Origin: Brachionus manjavacas
Lineage: Eukaryota; Rotifera; Eurotatoria; Ploima; Brachionidae
Reading direction: 5' to 3'
NCBI GenBank assembly: GCA_019054805.1
Contig: JAHQIY010000039.1
Span: 186,001-250,000 of the forward strand
DNA: 64,000 nt
This document shows, in pieces, positions 23,546 through 34,636 of this stretch. The translations under genes and the position numbers were made by a program. A model generated the notes under the pieces. It saw only the letters and a list, made by a program, of their open reading frames with translations. It made no database searches and was not told the DNA's origin. Position 1 is the stretch's first letter. Every line of letters begins with the position of its first letter.

Positions 23546-23943
23546 GTCTGGCCACTACTTTAGTGTTTGAATGAAGCTTTCGCAGGTCTTAATATTACGC
23601 AAAGCATGGTTCTATAACTGCTAAACAATAAACAGATTTTTTCTGGTTTGATCATATACAAAGCTATAGGCGATAATCGATCATGGTCAATAGATTTGCG
23701 ACCTCAATTTGTCGAAAGATAAGGCATCAAAGAGTAATTTTATGTTTAGAAAAAATAGCTAAATCGATAAGAAGAATTAAGAATTATTTTTGATTTCATT
23801 TATTTTGGTGAAACACGCGTCGGACATATAAAAAATAAAAGGTGTGTGCTTAAATGGTATTTATTAGAATAGAGAAATTTAGAAAAAAATTCTATTTAAT
23901 TTTTTGGTGATTGCAAAAGAATTGTGCGTGCAGTGAGATCGGC

Positions 23944-23965
23944 CACTAAGCGTAATTGCTTAGTG
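23944..23965. promoter_or_regulatory. perfect 8-bp hairpin upstream of KLF
   Basis: CACTAAGC, a six-base loop, then GCTTAGTG. It lies in a comparatively GC-rich patch 1.3 kb upstream of the KLF start codon. Could be a palindromic protein site or a 5' UTR hairpin; no known element was recognised. Confidence 0.25.
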
Positions 23966-24539
23966 CTTGTGCAAAGTTCCGGTTTAGAGCTTCAATTTAG
24001 TACTTAATTGAAAAATTGAATTTTTTCTAGTTTAGCATAAATGTAAATTTAGCTAGCAATTTTCTAGAATAATTACTAAGTGAAAGTGTGTTCAGAAATG
24101 GTCTAACCTCGAAGGAGAGATCCGTCCATGTGTGTGTAAGCTTTTATTGAGAGTGTCTTGATTATATAGACGGGTGTTTCTAGAAGCAAAGAATATACAA
24201 AATAGATTTAGTTTTTCTAAGCATTGTTGAAACACAAAAGGCTTATCAACAGACAGTCCAAGTAGAATTTTTCAAAGAATTTTACATAGAAATTTTTCCA
24301 GTTTTTAATATAAACCCTTTCAGCGCTTGGGAGCATTTGTGTTTGTTTGTGTGTGTGGAATGACGATGAGACGATTTGCGGCCAACACCTCTAATTTAAA
24401 TGCGTACTAAAGCGTTCGCTTAAACTAGAGCATGTTCTAGTATCTCTCGATCACTCTAAAATCATCAGTTGACTAGCTGATTAGTTGTCGATTTAAGGTG
24501 CGAAATTTAGACTTTTGCTAATATATTATGAGACACGCT

Positions 24540-25266
24540 GCAGCTTAAAGACCCTGCCTACACACATACACACAAACACACACATAGAAATGCATCACAT
24601 TACTCAACTTGTGAACAACATAGGAGTAGAACACTTAAAAAATAGGCCTCGCTCCCAACTATTTGCATGCAGTAAGCAAATGACTTGAAGCGAATTGAAT
24701 GCGTGATATTCATAATTAATGCTAATCAAGTTGGAATTTGGATCTAATGGAATTTAACATTGGCCAAATTGTTCAACAATCTACTTGCAATTTGATCTCT
24801 CTTTCTCTCTCTCTCTCTCTCACTTTCTATTATTGTTACAACAAGCTAAGACACGCCTCTACATAACAAGCTGCATAACTCGATATGCACCTATTGGTTT
24901 TGGCGCGCTTTGCTGTCTAGAGCAAATGCATTTTTGCCAGGCCTTGAGCACACTGCGTGATCTTCCATTTGCTCCTTATTTCCCATTTTTCCTCTCTCTT
25001 TCTCTCTCTCTCTCTTTCATTTCTCTACTGAATGTGATGCAATTAGAATCACAATCAAATAACAAACAAAAATAATAAGCATCTTGCTCGTAAACGTGAG
25101 TTTAAAGTTCTGAATAGAAAAAAAAAAATAGAAAAAAAATTAAGAATTTTTCTTTCTATCATAAAACCAATATTTCACAAAAAAAAAAACTAAAAAAAAA
25201 ATTTCTCTCTTCTAAACACCTTCATTTAACCAGTCTGCCTAAATTTAGACAAAAACAACAACAATC
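24540..25266 (+). promoter_or_regulatory. probable KLF promoter and 5' UTR region
   Basis: Directly upstream of the KLF gene, this stretch is less AT-biased than its surroundings and holds CA (24560-24590) and CT microsatellites (24797-24820, 24995-25018). A POU-type octamer ATGCTAAT lies near 24719. An inverted CCAAT box (ATTGG, 24893-24897) abuts an E2F-like TTTTGGCGCG (24898-24907), and a CACGCC GC-box-like site is at 24852-24857. The open frame across 24785-25075 is a by-product of the CT repeats. Site calls are motif matches only. Confidence 0.35.
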
Positions 25267-26112
25267 ATGAGCTTCAACCCAACATTGAACAACTTTGCCA
25301 ACCCATTCCAAGTGTTCGACCAGCAGCAGCAGCAACAGCTGATAATGTTTCTGATCAAGCAGCAGCTGGCGGTGCAGCAAGAGGAGCAGCATCAGCAGGC
25401 GTTGAGGGACTCGAGCCAGGACGACGTGAACGCAGCCACCCTGCTGCTGAGCCTGTCGCGAGCGACAAACGAGCTGGGCGTAAAGCCAGGTCCGGCGCAG
25501 GAGGCCCAGCCGCCCACCGAGCGCAAATACATCAAGCCCCATCCCAAATTCCGCTTCAAAAGCGAGCATCTACACGTCCCCGACCAGGAGCACACAACTG
25601 ATACACTGGCCGCCAACAAAGCGGAGCCAAAGACACCGGCGCCCCTGCTCGGCCAGGCACCCTCTCAGCTAATGGACTTCACTCCGCCGCAATCTCCTCG
25701 CGAGACCAAAACCATAGACACTAGTGGCAGTGTGGCCGCGCTGCTCACCCCCGCCAGCTCGCCGGGCAGCGCGCACAGCGCCCAAAACGGCAAGCCGCGC
25801 AACCACGTTTGTCCGTACGACAACTGCAACAAAAAGTACTTCAAGAGCTCTCACTTGAAAGCGCACATACGAGTTCATACGGGCGAACGGCCCTACATTT
25901 GCAAGTGGGAGTCGTGCAACAAGTCGTTCTCGCGCTCGGACGAGCTCTCGCGCCACTTCCGCACTCACACCGGTGAAAAAAAGTTCGTCTGCTCGGTCTG
26001 CTTCAATCGGTTCATGCGCAGCGACCATCTGAGCAAGCACATGAAGAGACACTCGGCTGTTTTGAGCGCGTCTGGCATCAGTGTCAAGATTGCGCCCGGC
26101 AACAGAAAATGA
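25267..26112 (+). CDS. Krüppel-like factor, SID-containing KLF9/10/11/13 type
   Basis: Sequence-specific nuclear transcription factor, probably a Sin3-recruiting repressor. Single exon, 281 residues. Order: poly-Gln (about 18-25), a [13 protein letters not shown] segment resembling the AAxxLL Sin3-interaction helix of KLF9/13/16, a Pro/Ser/Thr-rich linker, then three C2H2 fingers from about residue 179 to 262. The fingers carry family signatures [36 protein letters not shown] and [14 protein letters not shown] with SP/KLF spacing, so a GC/CACCC-box target is expected. Finger 1 [10 protein letters not shown] resembles KLF10/11, while CPYDNC and RVHTGERP resemble KLF9/13, so orthology is not fixed. 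Codon use is far GC-richer than flanking DNA. Start chosen at the first ATG after an ACAACAACAATC leader; an AATAAA lies at 26239-26244. Confidence 0.95.
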   Translation: MSFNPTLNNFANPFQVFDQQQQQQLIMFLIKQQLAVQQEEQHQQALRDSSQDDVNAATLLLSLSRATNELGVKPGPAQEAQPPTERKYIKPHPKFRFKSEHLHVPDQEHTTDTLAANKAEPKTPAPLLGQAPSQLMDFTPPQSPRETKTIDTSGSVAALLTPASSPGSAHSAQNGKPRNHVCPYDNCNKKYFKSSHLKAHIRVHTGERPYICKWESCNKSFSRSDELSRHFRTHTGEKKFVCSVCFNRFMRSDHLSKHMKRHSAVLSASGISVKIAPGNRK

Positions 26113-26181
26113 GAGAATGAACGCAGTGTGACGAGAAGAGAGCGGGAGCCGTTTGAGGCTAGTAGTCAGATTGTAGAGTGT

Positions 26182-26283
26182 GTTCGACTCATTGATCGGC
26201 TGTTATGGAATTTTTAAATTGTTAGTAATGAGATTCAAAATAAAACTGGTCTATATATTCACAACAGTTTGAGTGAGTCGAAC
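26182..26283 (+). promoter_or_regulatory. KLF 3' UTR stem-loop bracketing the poly(A) signal
   Basis: GTTCGACTCA (26182-26191) and TGAGTCGAAC (26274-26283) are perfect inverted 10-mers, reinforced by CTGTT/AACAG just inside. The AATAAA at 26239-26244 falls in the loop. Could influence mRNA 3'-end choice or stability. Confidence 0.35.
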
Positions 26284-26845
26284 GGCTTCATTTAGATTTT
26301 TATCACATGTAAATACACAAGCTATTTAAATGATTAAGATTTTTTCGGTTTTTTTTGCCTCTTTTATTTTTTTCTCTTTCTTTTTGCATTTTGTTGGTCA
26401 TCTCTCTCTCTCTCTCTCTATCTCTCTCATTCACATTATGTGATTTTCACTATCATTAAACAGTTTTTGTTTGTTTGTTTTTTTTCTTCTTTTGCTTCTG
26501 CTTTTTAAATGTATTTGAAAGAATTTAAATTTTACCATTTTAATTATTTATTTGTTGTTTTTATTTAAAAAAAAAACAATTTTTTTCCTCCTTTTTTTTC
26601 GGTCTATTTTTGTTAAATTTTTGTGTAAAATTATTAACCAATATATCTTTATGGACAAATAATAAAATTTTTACAAAATAGATACGGTATTTTGATGCCG
26701 CTATTTTATTTAAATTTCAATAAAATAATCGAAATAAAGAAGATAGTTAAATTTTAAATTCATTTATTAACTAATTCAAAATGACTTAGAATTAGAAAAA
26801 CACCAAAGATCAGCTATTGATGAATCATTTTTGGCCCTAGAAGAA

Positions 26846-27008
26846 TCCAACCACCGAAACGGGTGCCCCTTCTTAATGATCAAAGAGATTTAAACATTAG
26901 TTTCTTGCCAAAGAGATATTTTGAAGATTTTTCCACCCTCGACGGGTTTTGAACCCTCGATCCTCAGCTTGCATGACCAGCACACAAATCATTCGGCTAT
27001 ACAGACTT
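26846..27008 (-). mobile_element. tRNA-derived SINE (copy 1)
   Basis: The minus strand begins AGTCTGTATAGCCGAATGAT (A-box-like TAGCCGAATGA) and continues through GGATCGAGGGTTCAAAACCC with B box GGTTCAAAACC (complement at 26945-26955), then a body shared with the two copies at 39.5-40.0 kb. No tRNA acceptor stem closes, so this is not a functional tRNA gene. Confidence 0.75.
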
Positions 27009-27104
27009 TTTTAATTTATTTATGTTTTTTATTTTATTTTTGATTTTTACTCGAAACACATTTAAACAATTTTTGATCCTTTTTAATAATCATTAGCCTA
27101 AAAA

Positions 27105-27175
27105 GAAGGACTTTGTTCCATTCTGAGTAGCCCGAGGGTTTCCCTCAAATAAATAAAATATAATAATAATAATAA
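27105..27175 (+). repeat. retroposon 3' tail with GAGGG/CCCTC hairpin
   Basis: Contains TAGCCCGAGGGTTTCCCTC (stem GAGGG-TTT-CCCTC), then AAATAAATAAAATA and AAT repeats. The architecture matches the other retroposon ends in the window but the sequence differs. Confidence 0.4.
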
Positions 27176-27559
27176 TTTGTAAATTGAATTCATCTTCAGA
27201 AAATGTTATCAGAAATGAGAAAATGAACGGCTTTACTGCATTGTGTAATTGCAATCTTACTATTTCTTCTTTTTATTCCTGAAGCTTCAACTATGTACTT
27301 CTCTATTTCTTTTTTTCTCTTTTTAATTTTTTTTATATTTTATTTTTATATTTAATTTTTTCTTCTTTTATTCCCAAAATAACGGTGTATTTTAATATAC
27401 ATATCAGCTTCAAAATTACTGATATATGCTTCACTTTCAAATATTTTAATACTTAAAGTATTGGATCAAATTCTAAGCTTATCATTCAATCACTCGGCCT
27501 GTATTACAATATAATAAATTATTATATTGTAATTATTATATTGTATATATATGTAATGA

Positions 27560-27670
27560 TTATTATTAATAATAAAAATCATCAAGAAAAAAATATCCAA
27601 TTCGAAAGAGCATAACAATTATTGCAGTAGAAAATTTTTTCTTAGATAAGGATAAAAAGTTAAAGTTCTT
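27560..27670 (+). repeat. dispersed repeat, copy 1 of 2
   Basis: Shares about 100 bases, including TAGAAAATTTTTTCTTAGAT and AAGGATAAAAAGTTAAA, with 28570-28685 in the same orientation at roughly 80 percent identity by eye. Nature unknown. Confidence 0.5.
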
Positions 27671-27993
27671 GGGTCTGATATAATCTATTTGGAGTGTTGA
27701 TAATCCATTCCATTATTAGTGTTGCATTTTGTACATCTTAATATTTAAAACCCAAATGTGTGAAAAAAAGTAAAATTTTCATGCATATACTTACGATAAC
27801 TAACTTTAATATTTGAATATAGCGCTTTTATAATTGTCTTAATCCATTTTTTTAGATTATATACATATAATATTTATTAATTTTTTTACAACTTAAAAAT
27901 AAATTTTAATTAAAAAATTAAGAAAAGAAAAAAATATTTAAATTCATTGAAATTCATTCATTCAAGTTTTTCTTACAAGAAATGTTGTTTGTA

Positions 27994-28293
27994 CAGTATG
28001 TCACAAAAAGTTAGAATCAAGTTGAAAAAAATAAAATTTGTTCTTTTGCAATTAAAAAAATCGTTAACTATGAATTTTTTTCAAATGATAGCTTTTTTAA
28101 AGTAAGACTACCCAAAAATCTGACAAAATAGAGAAAAAATGGGTAAACATAAAATAACTGATCAACAGAGATGGCAAATTCCATGTTTTTTGAAAAATCA
28201 GACAAAGACTGAAAGAGGAATAGCCGAGTTAACGAAATAATGAACAAAAAAACAATCAAATAGAAAAAAAAGTTTGATTTTTGTGACGTACTG
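27994..28293. mobile_element. Tc1/mariner-type MITE
   Basis: 300 bp with inverted ends CAGTATGTCACAAAAAGTTA and (complement) CAGTACGTCACAAAAATCAA, flanked by TA on both sides (27992-27993, 28294-28295). CAGT-start ends and TA duplication are typical of Tc1/mariner. No transposase inside; the frame at 28068-28259 is not recognisable. Confidence 0.7.
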
Positions 28294-28489
28294 TACAGAA
28301 ATATTCATTAAATTATTTAATCGACACTTATGAAAAAATTATTCAAAATCAATTTTTAATAAGAATTTTTCAAAATAATAAATAAAATAAATTAATCAAT
28401 TAAATAATCAATAATAATTTCTTTTTCTTTTATTTTTATTATTCTGGTAGCGGAGCAACAGGTAAAACCTTGTTTAATATAATTCTTAT

Positions 28490-28690
28490 CAGAGTTGTTA
28501 AAGAGTCCCAAATTAAAGTCCAAATCTAGACTTTTAATTTTTTCTTTAAATCCGAGGCAAAGACTTTTGATTTTTTCAATATATTAAAAAAATTCATCGG
28601 AAAAAAATATTCAACTTGAAAAAGCGTAATATTTATTGCATTAGAAAATTTTTTCTTGGATAAGGATAAAAAGTTAAATTTCGACCCAAA
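28490..28690 (+). repeat. solo hAT-like end joined to dispersed repeat copy 2
   Basis: CAGAGTTGTTAAAGAGTCCC and following AAGTC repeats match the left terminus of the hAT element at 22624. From about 28570 the sequence matches the repeat at 27560-27670. No opposite terminus was found within the next kilobase. Confidence 0.4.
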
Positions 28691-28699
28691 GGAGGTGAG

Positions 28700-30455
28700 G
28701 AATGAAGAAACAATTAAAAAGTGAATCAAACCTAAGCATTATTTTTTTTTCTCACAAATGTTGATAATACATTAACTTTTTTGTACGAATTTGATAAAAA
28801 TCAAGTCAAATAAGTCAATCAAAGCATTACAAAAGTGTCATTTTGATTTTAAAATTAGAACAAAAAGTATTCAAATGCGACCAGAGAATTAACTTTGGTC
28901 ATCAAGATCCAGTCGAGTTTTTGTCTCATTTTTTGTTTTTATGTTTAGTTTTCTTTTTTTAAACAATAGAATTTAATTTTATGTTTTAGTTCACTTTTTC
29001 AAAGATTCAAAATTGAAATCAGTTTATGTTGTTGTTTAAAGATTCAAATTTTATATGTTTTCTTAATCCCCCTCCTAATTTTAGAGCTTATTCAAAGGAT
29101 AAAATAGAAAAGACTCTATAACTCAAGTCATCTGAGCAAAATCAAAAAAAATAGTATTCTATCACAATTTGACACTTATTGCGCTTTTGAGCAAATAGCT
29201 TTTCCACAAACATCCAGAAACATTTTAGTATGATAGCAATGAGAGATCTAGTATTAATCAAAGATCTAGTATGCCACATCAGAATTAAACCCGATGTCTT
29301 GCGCACTTTTTGAAGAATTTAAGAAAGTAGTGCTGAGTCAAATAAAAAAAAGATGGGCCTATAAACCTTAAAATCATCAAGCTAATCTTTTCTTTTCCTT
29401 TTGCTATGTTATAACTTTTTATACACATTCAATACTCATCTTATTTCATGAAAACAGCACTTTTTTTTTCTATCAATCTCTTTTTTCTTTCGAAATCAAA
29501 TTTTATTTTAGTTTTTTTATGTAACAAAATGAAAGCTTCAATTATAAGAAAACGTTTTACTTAACTACATGAAATCTTATTAATTCATGTGTGATTCAAT
29601 CCGAATTTGAAAGCTGCTGAATAATCAAAAAAATTGATGTCTGTTGATGAGATTTTATAGTTATTATTACAAGCTTACACTAATAACAAGTTTGACGTGA
29701 AAAAACAGCAACAGGGAATGATTAAAACAAAAGAAAATGAATTTGAAAATTTTCCTAATTAAAAATTTTAATTTTTTTGTCAAATTGAAAAATAATTCGA
29801 CATGAAAAAAATTAAATTTCAAAATTCATTTCAGATTTTTGTTTCCATGCTTTTAAGCAAATTTAAAGTAATATTAAAACAAAGTTTGTTTCTGAAATTT
29901 TTTAATAGCATTCATGATTTATAAAAGTTAGTGCAAATTTTAAATTAAAAAATTTACCTCGAAAATTTGAGGCCTCAGTCTAAAAGCCTAGCTCACAATT
30001 TATTTAATGTGATATTATAATTAAAGTTTATGCTTATTTAAATTAATTTTTTTCAAAATGCACAATATAAACAAAATGCTTCATAAACCAATTGATATAA
30101 ACATGTGGCTGGTGCATGTGAATTGGAAAGTGGAAATATATAATAATTTTCTTAATTTTCTAATAGTGATAAATTTAGCTGATTTAAGTAATGAGGAGCT
30201 CAATGCGCAAACATTTTATCACATGATATCAAGCGAATAATGCATATGTTGTTTTAAAAAAAAACACGCCTTGAAATTAATTAAAAAACTGGTTTCAACT
30301 AAAATTAAATAAATTTTAGATTGCTGAAAAATGAAATTGTTTTGAACCAGATTGTTAGATATTAACGAAAAAAATCAATTATGAATGGCATGTGCTAATG
30401 CATAAACTAAAATTACTAATTTTGGCAATCTTTTTAAAAAAGCTACATAAAAACG
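28700..30455. other. gene-free AT-rich spacer
   Basis: No recognisable gene or repeat. The short plus-strand frame at 30058-30240 starts with MHNINKMLHKPIDINMWLVH and has no known match; its position in uniformly AT-rich DNA argues for chance. Confidence 0.35.
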
Positions 30456-30457
30456 GG

Positions 30458-30890
30458 ATTGTGAATTTTCATACAAAAATTGCAATACAAAATTTGAATT
30501 CCTAATAAAAATTTGGATTTTGTACTTCAGATTTATTTGTAAATTTTAAATTTAGAATTGAAAAATAACTCCCTAATTCAAAATTGTTTAAGTAGCGATG
30601 AAAGAATTTTAACATTTAAAAAAATAATTTTACAAATTGCAAAAAATAATTCTGATTAGAATAGACCATAGACACGAAAAAAAAATAAATTTCAAAATAC
30701 TGATAATATATTTTATCATAAATATTTCCCTATTAAAGAAAATTTATCTTTTTTTATTGAATTTAGTGAAACATATTTTGTTTCATGTTGTTCATCATCA
30801 AAGTTTAAAAAGCTCAATTTGTCTATTTATATCAATCAAATCTAAATTAATTTTTGTAATTTTTGGAACGTTTGTATGAAAATTTACAAT
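30458..30890. mobile_element. MITE with ATTGTGAATTTTCATAC ends (copy 2, uninterrupted)
   Basis: 433 bp. The left end ATTGTGAATTTTCATACAAA and right end (complement ATTGTAAATTTTCATACAAA) are inverted repeats. It is colinear with the two halves of the element at 1808-2733, for example in AAAGTTTAAAAAGCTCA. Confidence 0.65.
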
Positions 30891-31639
30891 GACCAAAAAA
30901 GCTTTTAATCAAGTTAATTTTAAAAAACAAAAATTGCAAAAGCAATCCGATGAAAGACATTTTGATGATCCATGGTTCTAACTTTCAAAAGTGGGAACCC
31001 TTGGTAAATAATTTTGCATTCTGCATCTGCAACCAGTAGATCTCGTTTTTTGGCATTTTCTAATAATCTGTTTGTTTATAATTTAATCAATTAGTGTTAA
31101 TTAATTTTCTACTGTTATTTTATTTATTTAAAAAATAATTCAAGAAAAGTTTTCCAGGGCAGTTCCGAATGGCAACGCCTTCTTTTCAGCCCTCATGGTT
31201 GCAATATGATTAAAATATGTGCACAATTAAAGTATAAAAAAATAGTTATATTGTATTTACATCATTAAATCACTAAGTTAAGTTAATTTTCTACTTTAAA
31301 TAACTTATTAATTAAATTAACTTATAACTGAAAATTTATAATCAAATACATAAAAATCATGTTCGGAAAAATTTTTTTGTAAAATTTTTGAAATTTTTCA
31401 GAATTTAAAATATACATTTTAATTTGTTTAGAAAAAAAAATGAATGAAATAATAAAAAATCCATTTTTCCTTTTCTGTTGAATTTTTACCATTTTTTACT
31501 TTTTTTTACAAGAATTTACCGAAATTTACGTCAATTTTTTTCAAAAAAATTTTTTTGTTTTCCTTTTTCGAAAATTCAAAAAAAAAACTTTTTTTCATGA
31601 AAATCGGTTTTTTTCGAAAAATTTTGAAAATTTTTTTTT

Positions 31640-31800
31640 TCACTGAATTTTTCAGTAATTATCGGTATTTTACGATAATTATCGTTATTTTACGAAAAAT
31701 ACCCTTTTTTAGATTACCATATTTTACGGTAAATATGGTAAAATATCGTGAATTTACCATAATTTACGTAAAAAATGGTGAATTCAAGGTATCGTAGCAG
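31640..31800. repeat. cluster of ACGGTAA-type palindromes
   Basis: Repeated TTTTACGRTAA-like words in both orientations, the best being TACCATATTT-TACGGT-AAATATGGTA at 31715-31740 with 10-bp perfect arms. Possibly the end of an unrecognised repeat whose outer edge reads CAGTGCTGCTACGATAC on the complement. The surrounding 30.9-32.5 kb has no gene. Confidence 0.35.
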
Positions 31801-32501
31801 CACTGTATTTTAGATCTAAATATAACAATCTTTGAAAAATTTGAATTTTCATTATTATTTCATTTGTATTAAAAACAAATTAATTTTAAAATTGATCAAC
31901 ATTTTTTAAAAATTATTTACATTAAAACTCGTTTAAAAAAAAGAGAAGTAATTGATCTATGTCAAAAATCTCCTTATTTTTCAATTTAAATTCTGGCTCT
32001 GCTTCGGACCTCGACGCGTTGAACCCGTTTCTATTTTAGATGAGTTTTAATTTAAAAAAGCGATATTATTATTTATTTCATTTAATACATATAATTTTTT
32101 TTTTCTTTAACTAAGACGATTTCCTAAACCGGAGTTGCGTTCCGGACCACTTTTTATCAGAAATTTGATAAAACAAAAAGAAGTGGTACCGACGTCTTTC
32201 TTAGAGTTAATTTTCTTTAAATGATATAATTTTATAACTGGAAAATCCTTTATTTTCTCCATTAAGATTATTTTTATTTTATTTTTCAAAAAAATAGGAA
32301 GTTGTTCATTCAAATAATCGAATAATAGTTTTTTAAAAAATTTTGAGCATAACTGAATTTTTTAAGGGTCTTATAAAACGCAACTTAAAAAATTTGTATT
32401 GATATATTATCTGACTTGCTTTTATTTTTTTAGAAATTTTCTAAAATAGTAAAAAAGTAATACAGAACCGTTTAAATAAGTAAAAAAGAAAAATTGATCT
32501 A

Positions 32502-34475
32502 CCGTATTTCCTTGCGCAATATCCCATGGGCTTTTATACAGGACACGGTTTAATGTCTCTAGGAAATTATGTGAAACTTAAGTATTTTTGCATAAATAAT
32601 ATCCCAGGGACATTAAGTGAATCAACATGGGAAACTAAGTGAAACATGGTAAATTAATAATGAAATTTTTCAAAAATTTATTTATTTTCGTATGCAATTT
32701 ATCCTTCAACCATTTTAATACTGTAGATTAATTTTAAATTTTTTAGTAAGCTCAAAAAAATTTTTTGGAATTTTCTTAATAATCTTGAACTTGTATAAAG
32801 CTTTTTTGAACTTGAACTTGATTTTTTTCTTCTAAAACAAAAAATCCTCTTTTTTTATTAATTTAAAAATTAAAAAATGGCAAGAAACAAAAATTTAAGA
32901 TATAATTTGGCTTTTAAGCTTAAAGTAATAAAATACGCTGAAGCATATTCTATAAATAAAGCGCATAAAATTCACAAGGTGAGTCATAAGCAAATTAGGT
33001 GGTGGATAAGCAACAAACAAAAAATTATGGAATCTCCGAACAAAGTAAACAGGGCTAGGATAAAAAAAAACGGAACGCCACAGTTTCCGAATTTGGAAAT
33101 AGAACTTAAAGCGTGGATTCTAGAACAAAGGTTGTTGGGGTTTGTGGTCGACGGGAAATCCATTAAACAACAAGCAGCTCAAATAGCTAAGCGGGAATGT
33201 TTAGATTTCAAAGCATCTAATGGATGGTTTTCAAGATTTTTGAGGAGATCTAATTTTGTCTTAAGGCGAATAACAACTAGTGGCCGAGACCTTCCAAATA
33301 ATTCAAGAGAGATTGTTTTAGATTTTATAAATAAGTGTAGATATGAGTTGGTTAATACTCAACGATCATCGGTAATAAATCTAGATGAAACCAGTATCTA
33401 CCTTGATGCAAAATGCAATTATACCTATGACCAAGTTGGTGCCAAGAGAGTTCCATCGACAAATTCAGGTAATGAAAAAACTAGAATCTCTGTTTGTTTT
33501 GCTGCTTCTGCAAGCGGATACAAATTCAAGCCTTTAATAATTGTGCCTAGAGTTAATCCATTGAAAGATTTTGAACCGCCCAACAATGTGGTAGTAATTT
33601 ATAACAAATCTGGAACTTTCAATGAAGACATGATTTGTGATGGAGTCATAAAGCGATGCCTTGTCCCTAAGATCGCAAGCAAGGATTTAAAAAATCCTGT
33701 GTTAATTTTAGATCAAGCACCTTTCCATGCTACAGTAAAAGTCAAAGAGACTTTAGCTCAGAATAATATTAAAACAATTTATGTTCCAAAACGGTTTACT
33801 AACCTTCTTCAGCCAGCTGATGTTAGCTGGATGCGTCCGCTTAAAAAAGCGTATTTTGACAGATGGCAAAATTGGCTTATTAATGAAGAAAAGAGCTTTA
33901 CTGCAGCAGGCAATTTGAAATCCCCTGGATATTCCCAAGTTATCATTTGGATTAGCGAAATATGGGAACAATTGGAGCCAAAAATAATCAGTGAATCTTT
34001 TGATCGATGCGGAGTCACTTCAAAGCAAGCTTATGAGTTTCATGTTCAGCTTCAATCGTTCATCGAGAAAAACAAAGTTGACATGATTGATGATTATGAT
34101 CAATCTGATGACTTTGATGCGTTTAACTGTGAAGAATTTTATAGTGATTTAAATTTTGATGAAATTTCCGAAAATGAATCAGAGTCAGAATAATTTTTTT
34201 TGTTAAAATACTGGTCCGTTATTTTTATGCTTAATTAAAATAGTTTATTTTTTTATAATAATTAATAAAATTAAAAAATTTGTAATTAAAAAATGTCTCT
34301 AATAAAATATTTAAAAATTATAGTGGACAATTTTTATTAATTTTTCTGAACATGTTCTACTTAATATCCCAGGGAAATTAACACTTTTAAATTTGATAAA
34401 TTTTAGATAAAATACCATGGGATATTAAAGCGTGTTTTCTTTAATTTCAGAGGGATATTACGCGAGGTTTTACGG
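32502..34475 (+). mobile_element. pogo-like DNA transposon, apparently complete
   Basis: 1974 bp bounded by TA on both sides (32500-32501, 34476-34477). Inverted termini are CCGTATTTCCTTGCGCAATA and (complement) CCGTAAAACCTCGCGTAATA, both continuing into ATCCC. Sub-terminal copies of the ATATCCC word recur inside both ends: 32519 (ATATCCCATGGG), about 32607 (ATATCCCAGGGA), about 34371 (ATATCCCAGGGA) and, inverted, near 34424 and 34452. These are likely transposase-binding sites. One open transposase gene fills the centre with no visible damage, so the copy may be young or active. Confidence 0.9.
32877..34193 (+). CDS. pogo-family transposase, intact
   Basis: 438 residues, intronless, predicted to cut and paste its own element at TA sites. 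Order: N-terminal psq/CENP-B-type HTH (about 8-50, FKLKVIKYAEAY...QIRWWISNKQK), second CENPB-type HTH (about 68-130, ILEQRLLGFVVDGKSI...NGWFSRFLRR), DDE_1 catalytic domain (about 160-345) and an acidic C-terminal tail. Catalytic aspartates visible: INLDETSIY, LILDQAPFH and LLQPADVSWMRPLKKAY, with 35 residues between the second and third. The LQPxD motif and twin HTH are hallmarks of pogo/Tigger transposases. It could alternatively be a domesticated gene, but terminal repeats at both ends argue for a whole element. Confidence 0.93.
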   Translation: MARNKNLRYNLAFKLKVIKYAEAYSINKAHKIHKVSHKQIRWWISNKQKIMESPNKVNRARIKKNGTPQFPNLEIELKAWILEQRLLGFVVDGKSIKQQAAQIAKRECLDFKASNGWFSRFLRRSNFVLRRITTSGRDLPNNSREIVLDFINKCRYELVNTQRSSVINLDETSIYLDAKCNYTYDQVGAKRVPSTNSGNEKTRISVCFAASASGYKFKPLIIVPRVNPLKDFEPPNNVVVIYNKSGTFNEDMICDGVIKRCLVPKIASKDLKNPVLILDQAPFHATVKVKETLAQNNIKTIYVPKRFTNLLQPADVSWMRPLKKAYFDRWQNWLINEEKSFTAAGNLKSPGYSQVIIWISEIWEQLEPKIISESFDRCGVTSKQAYEFHVQLQSFIEKNKVDMIDDYDQSDDFDAFNCEEFYSDLNFDEISENESESE

Positions 34476-34636
34476 TAAGAGAAAATTTTACTAGAATAGT
34501 AAAAGAGTAAAATTGAATTGATTAAGAAAATTTCTTAATATAGTAAAATACTAATAATGAACTTTTTGAGATTTTTTCTAAAATGTTAAAATAGTAGAAT
34601 AGTAATTTATTTGTCTACTGGACATATATCAAGAAA

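Noticed and set aside
24785-25075. Plus-strand frame upstream of KLF with Leu/Ser runs
   Set aside because: Created by CT microsatellites; better read as promoter or 5' UTR.
25669-26052. Antisense open frames across KLF
   Set aside because: Shadows of the GC-rich KLF coding sequence, not conserved protein.
26846-27008. Possible tRNA gene (B box GGTTCAAAACC)
   Set aside because: No closing acceptor or anticodon stems, and the sequence recurs with a shared non-tRNA body at 39.5-40.0 kb: a SINE.
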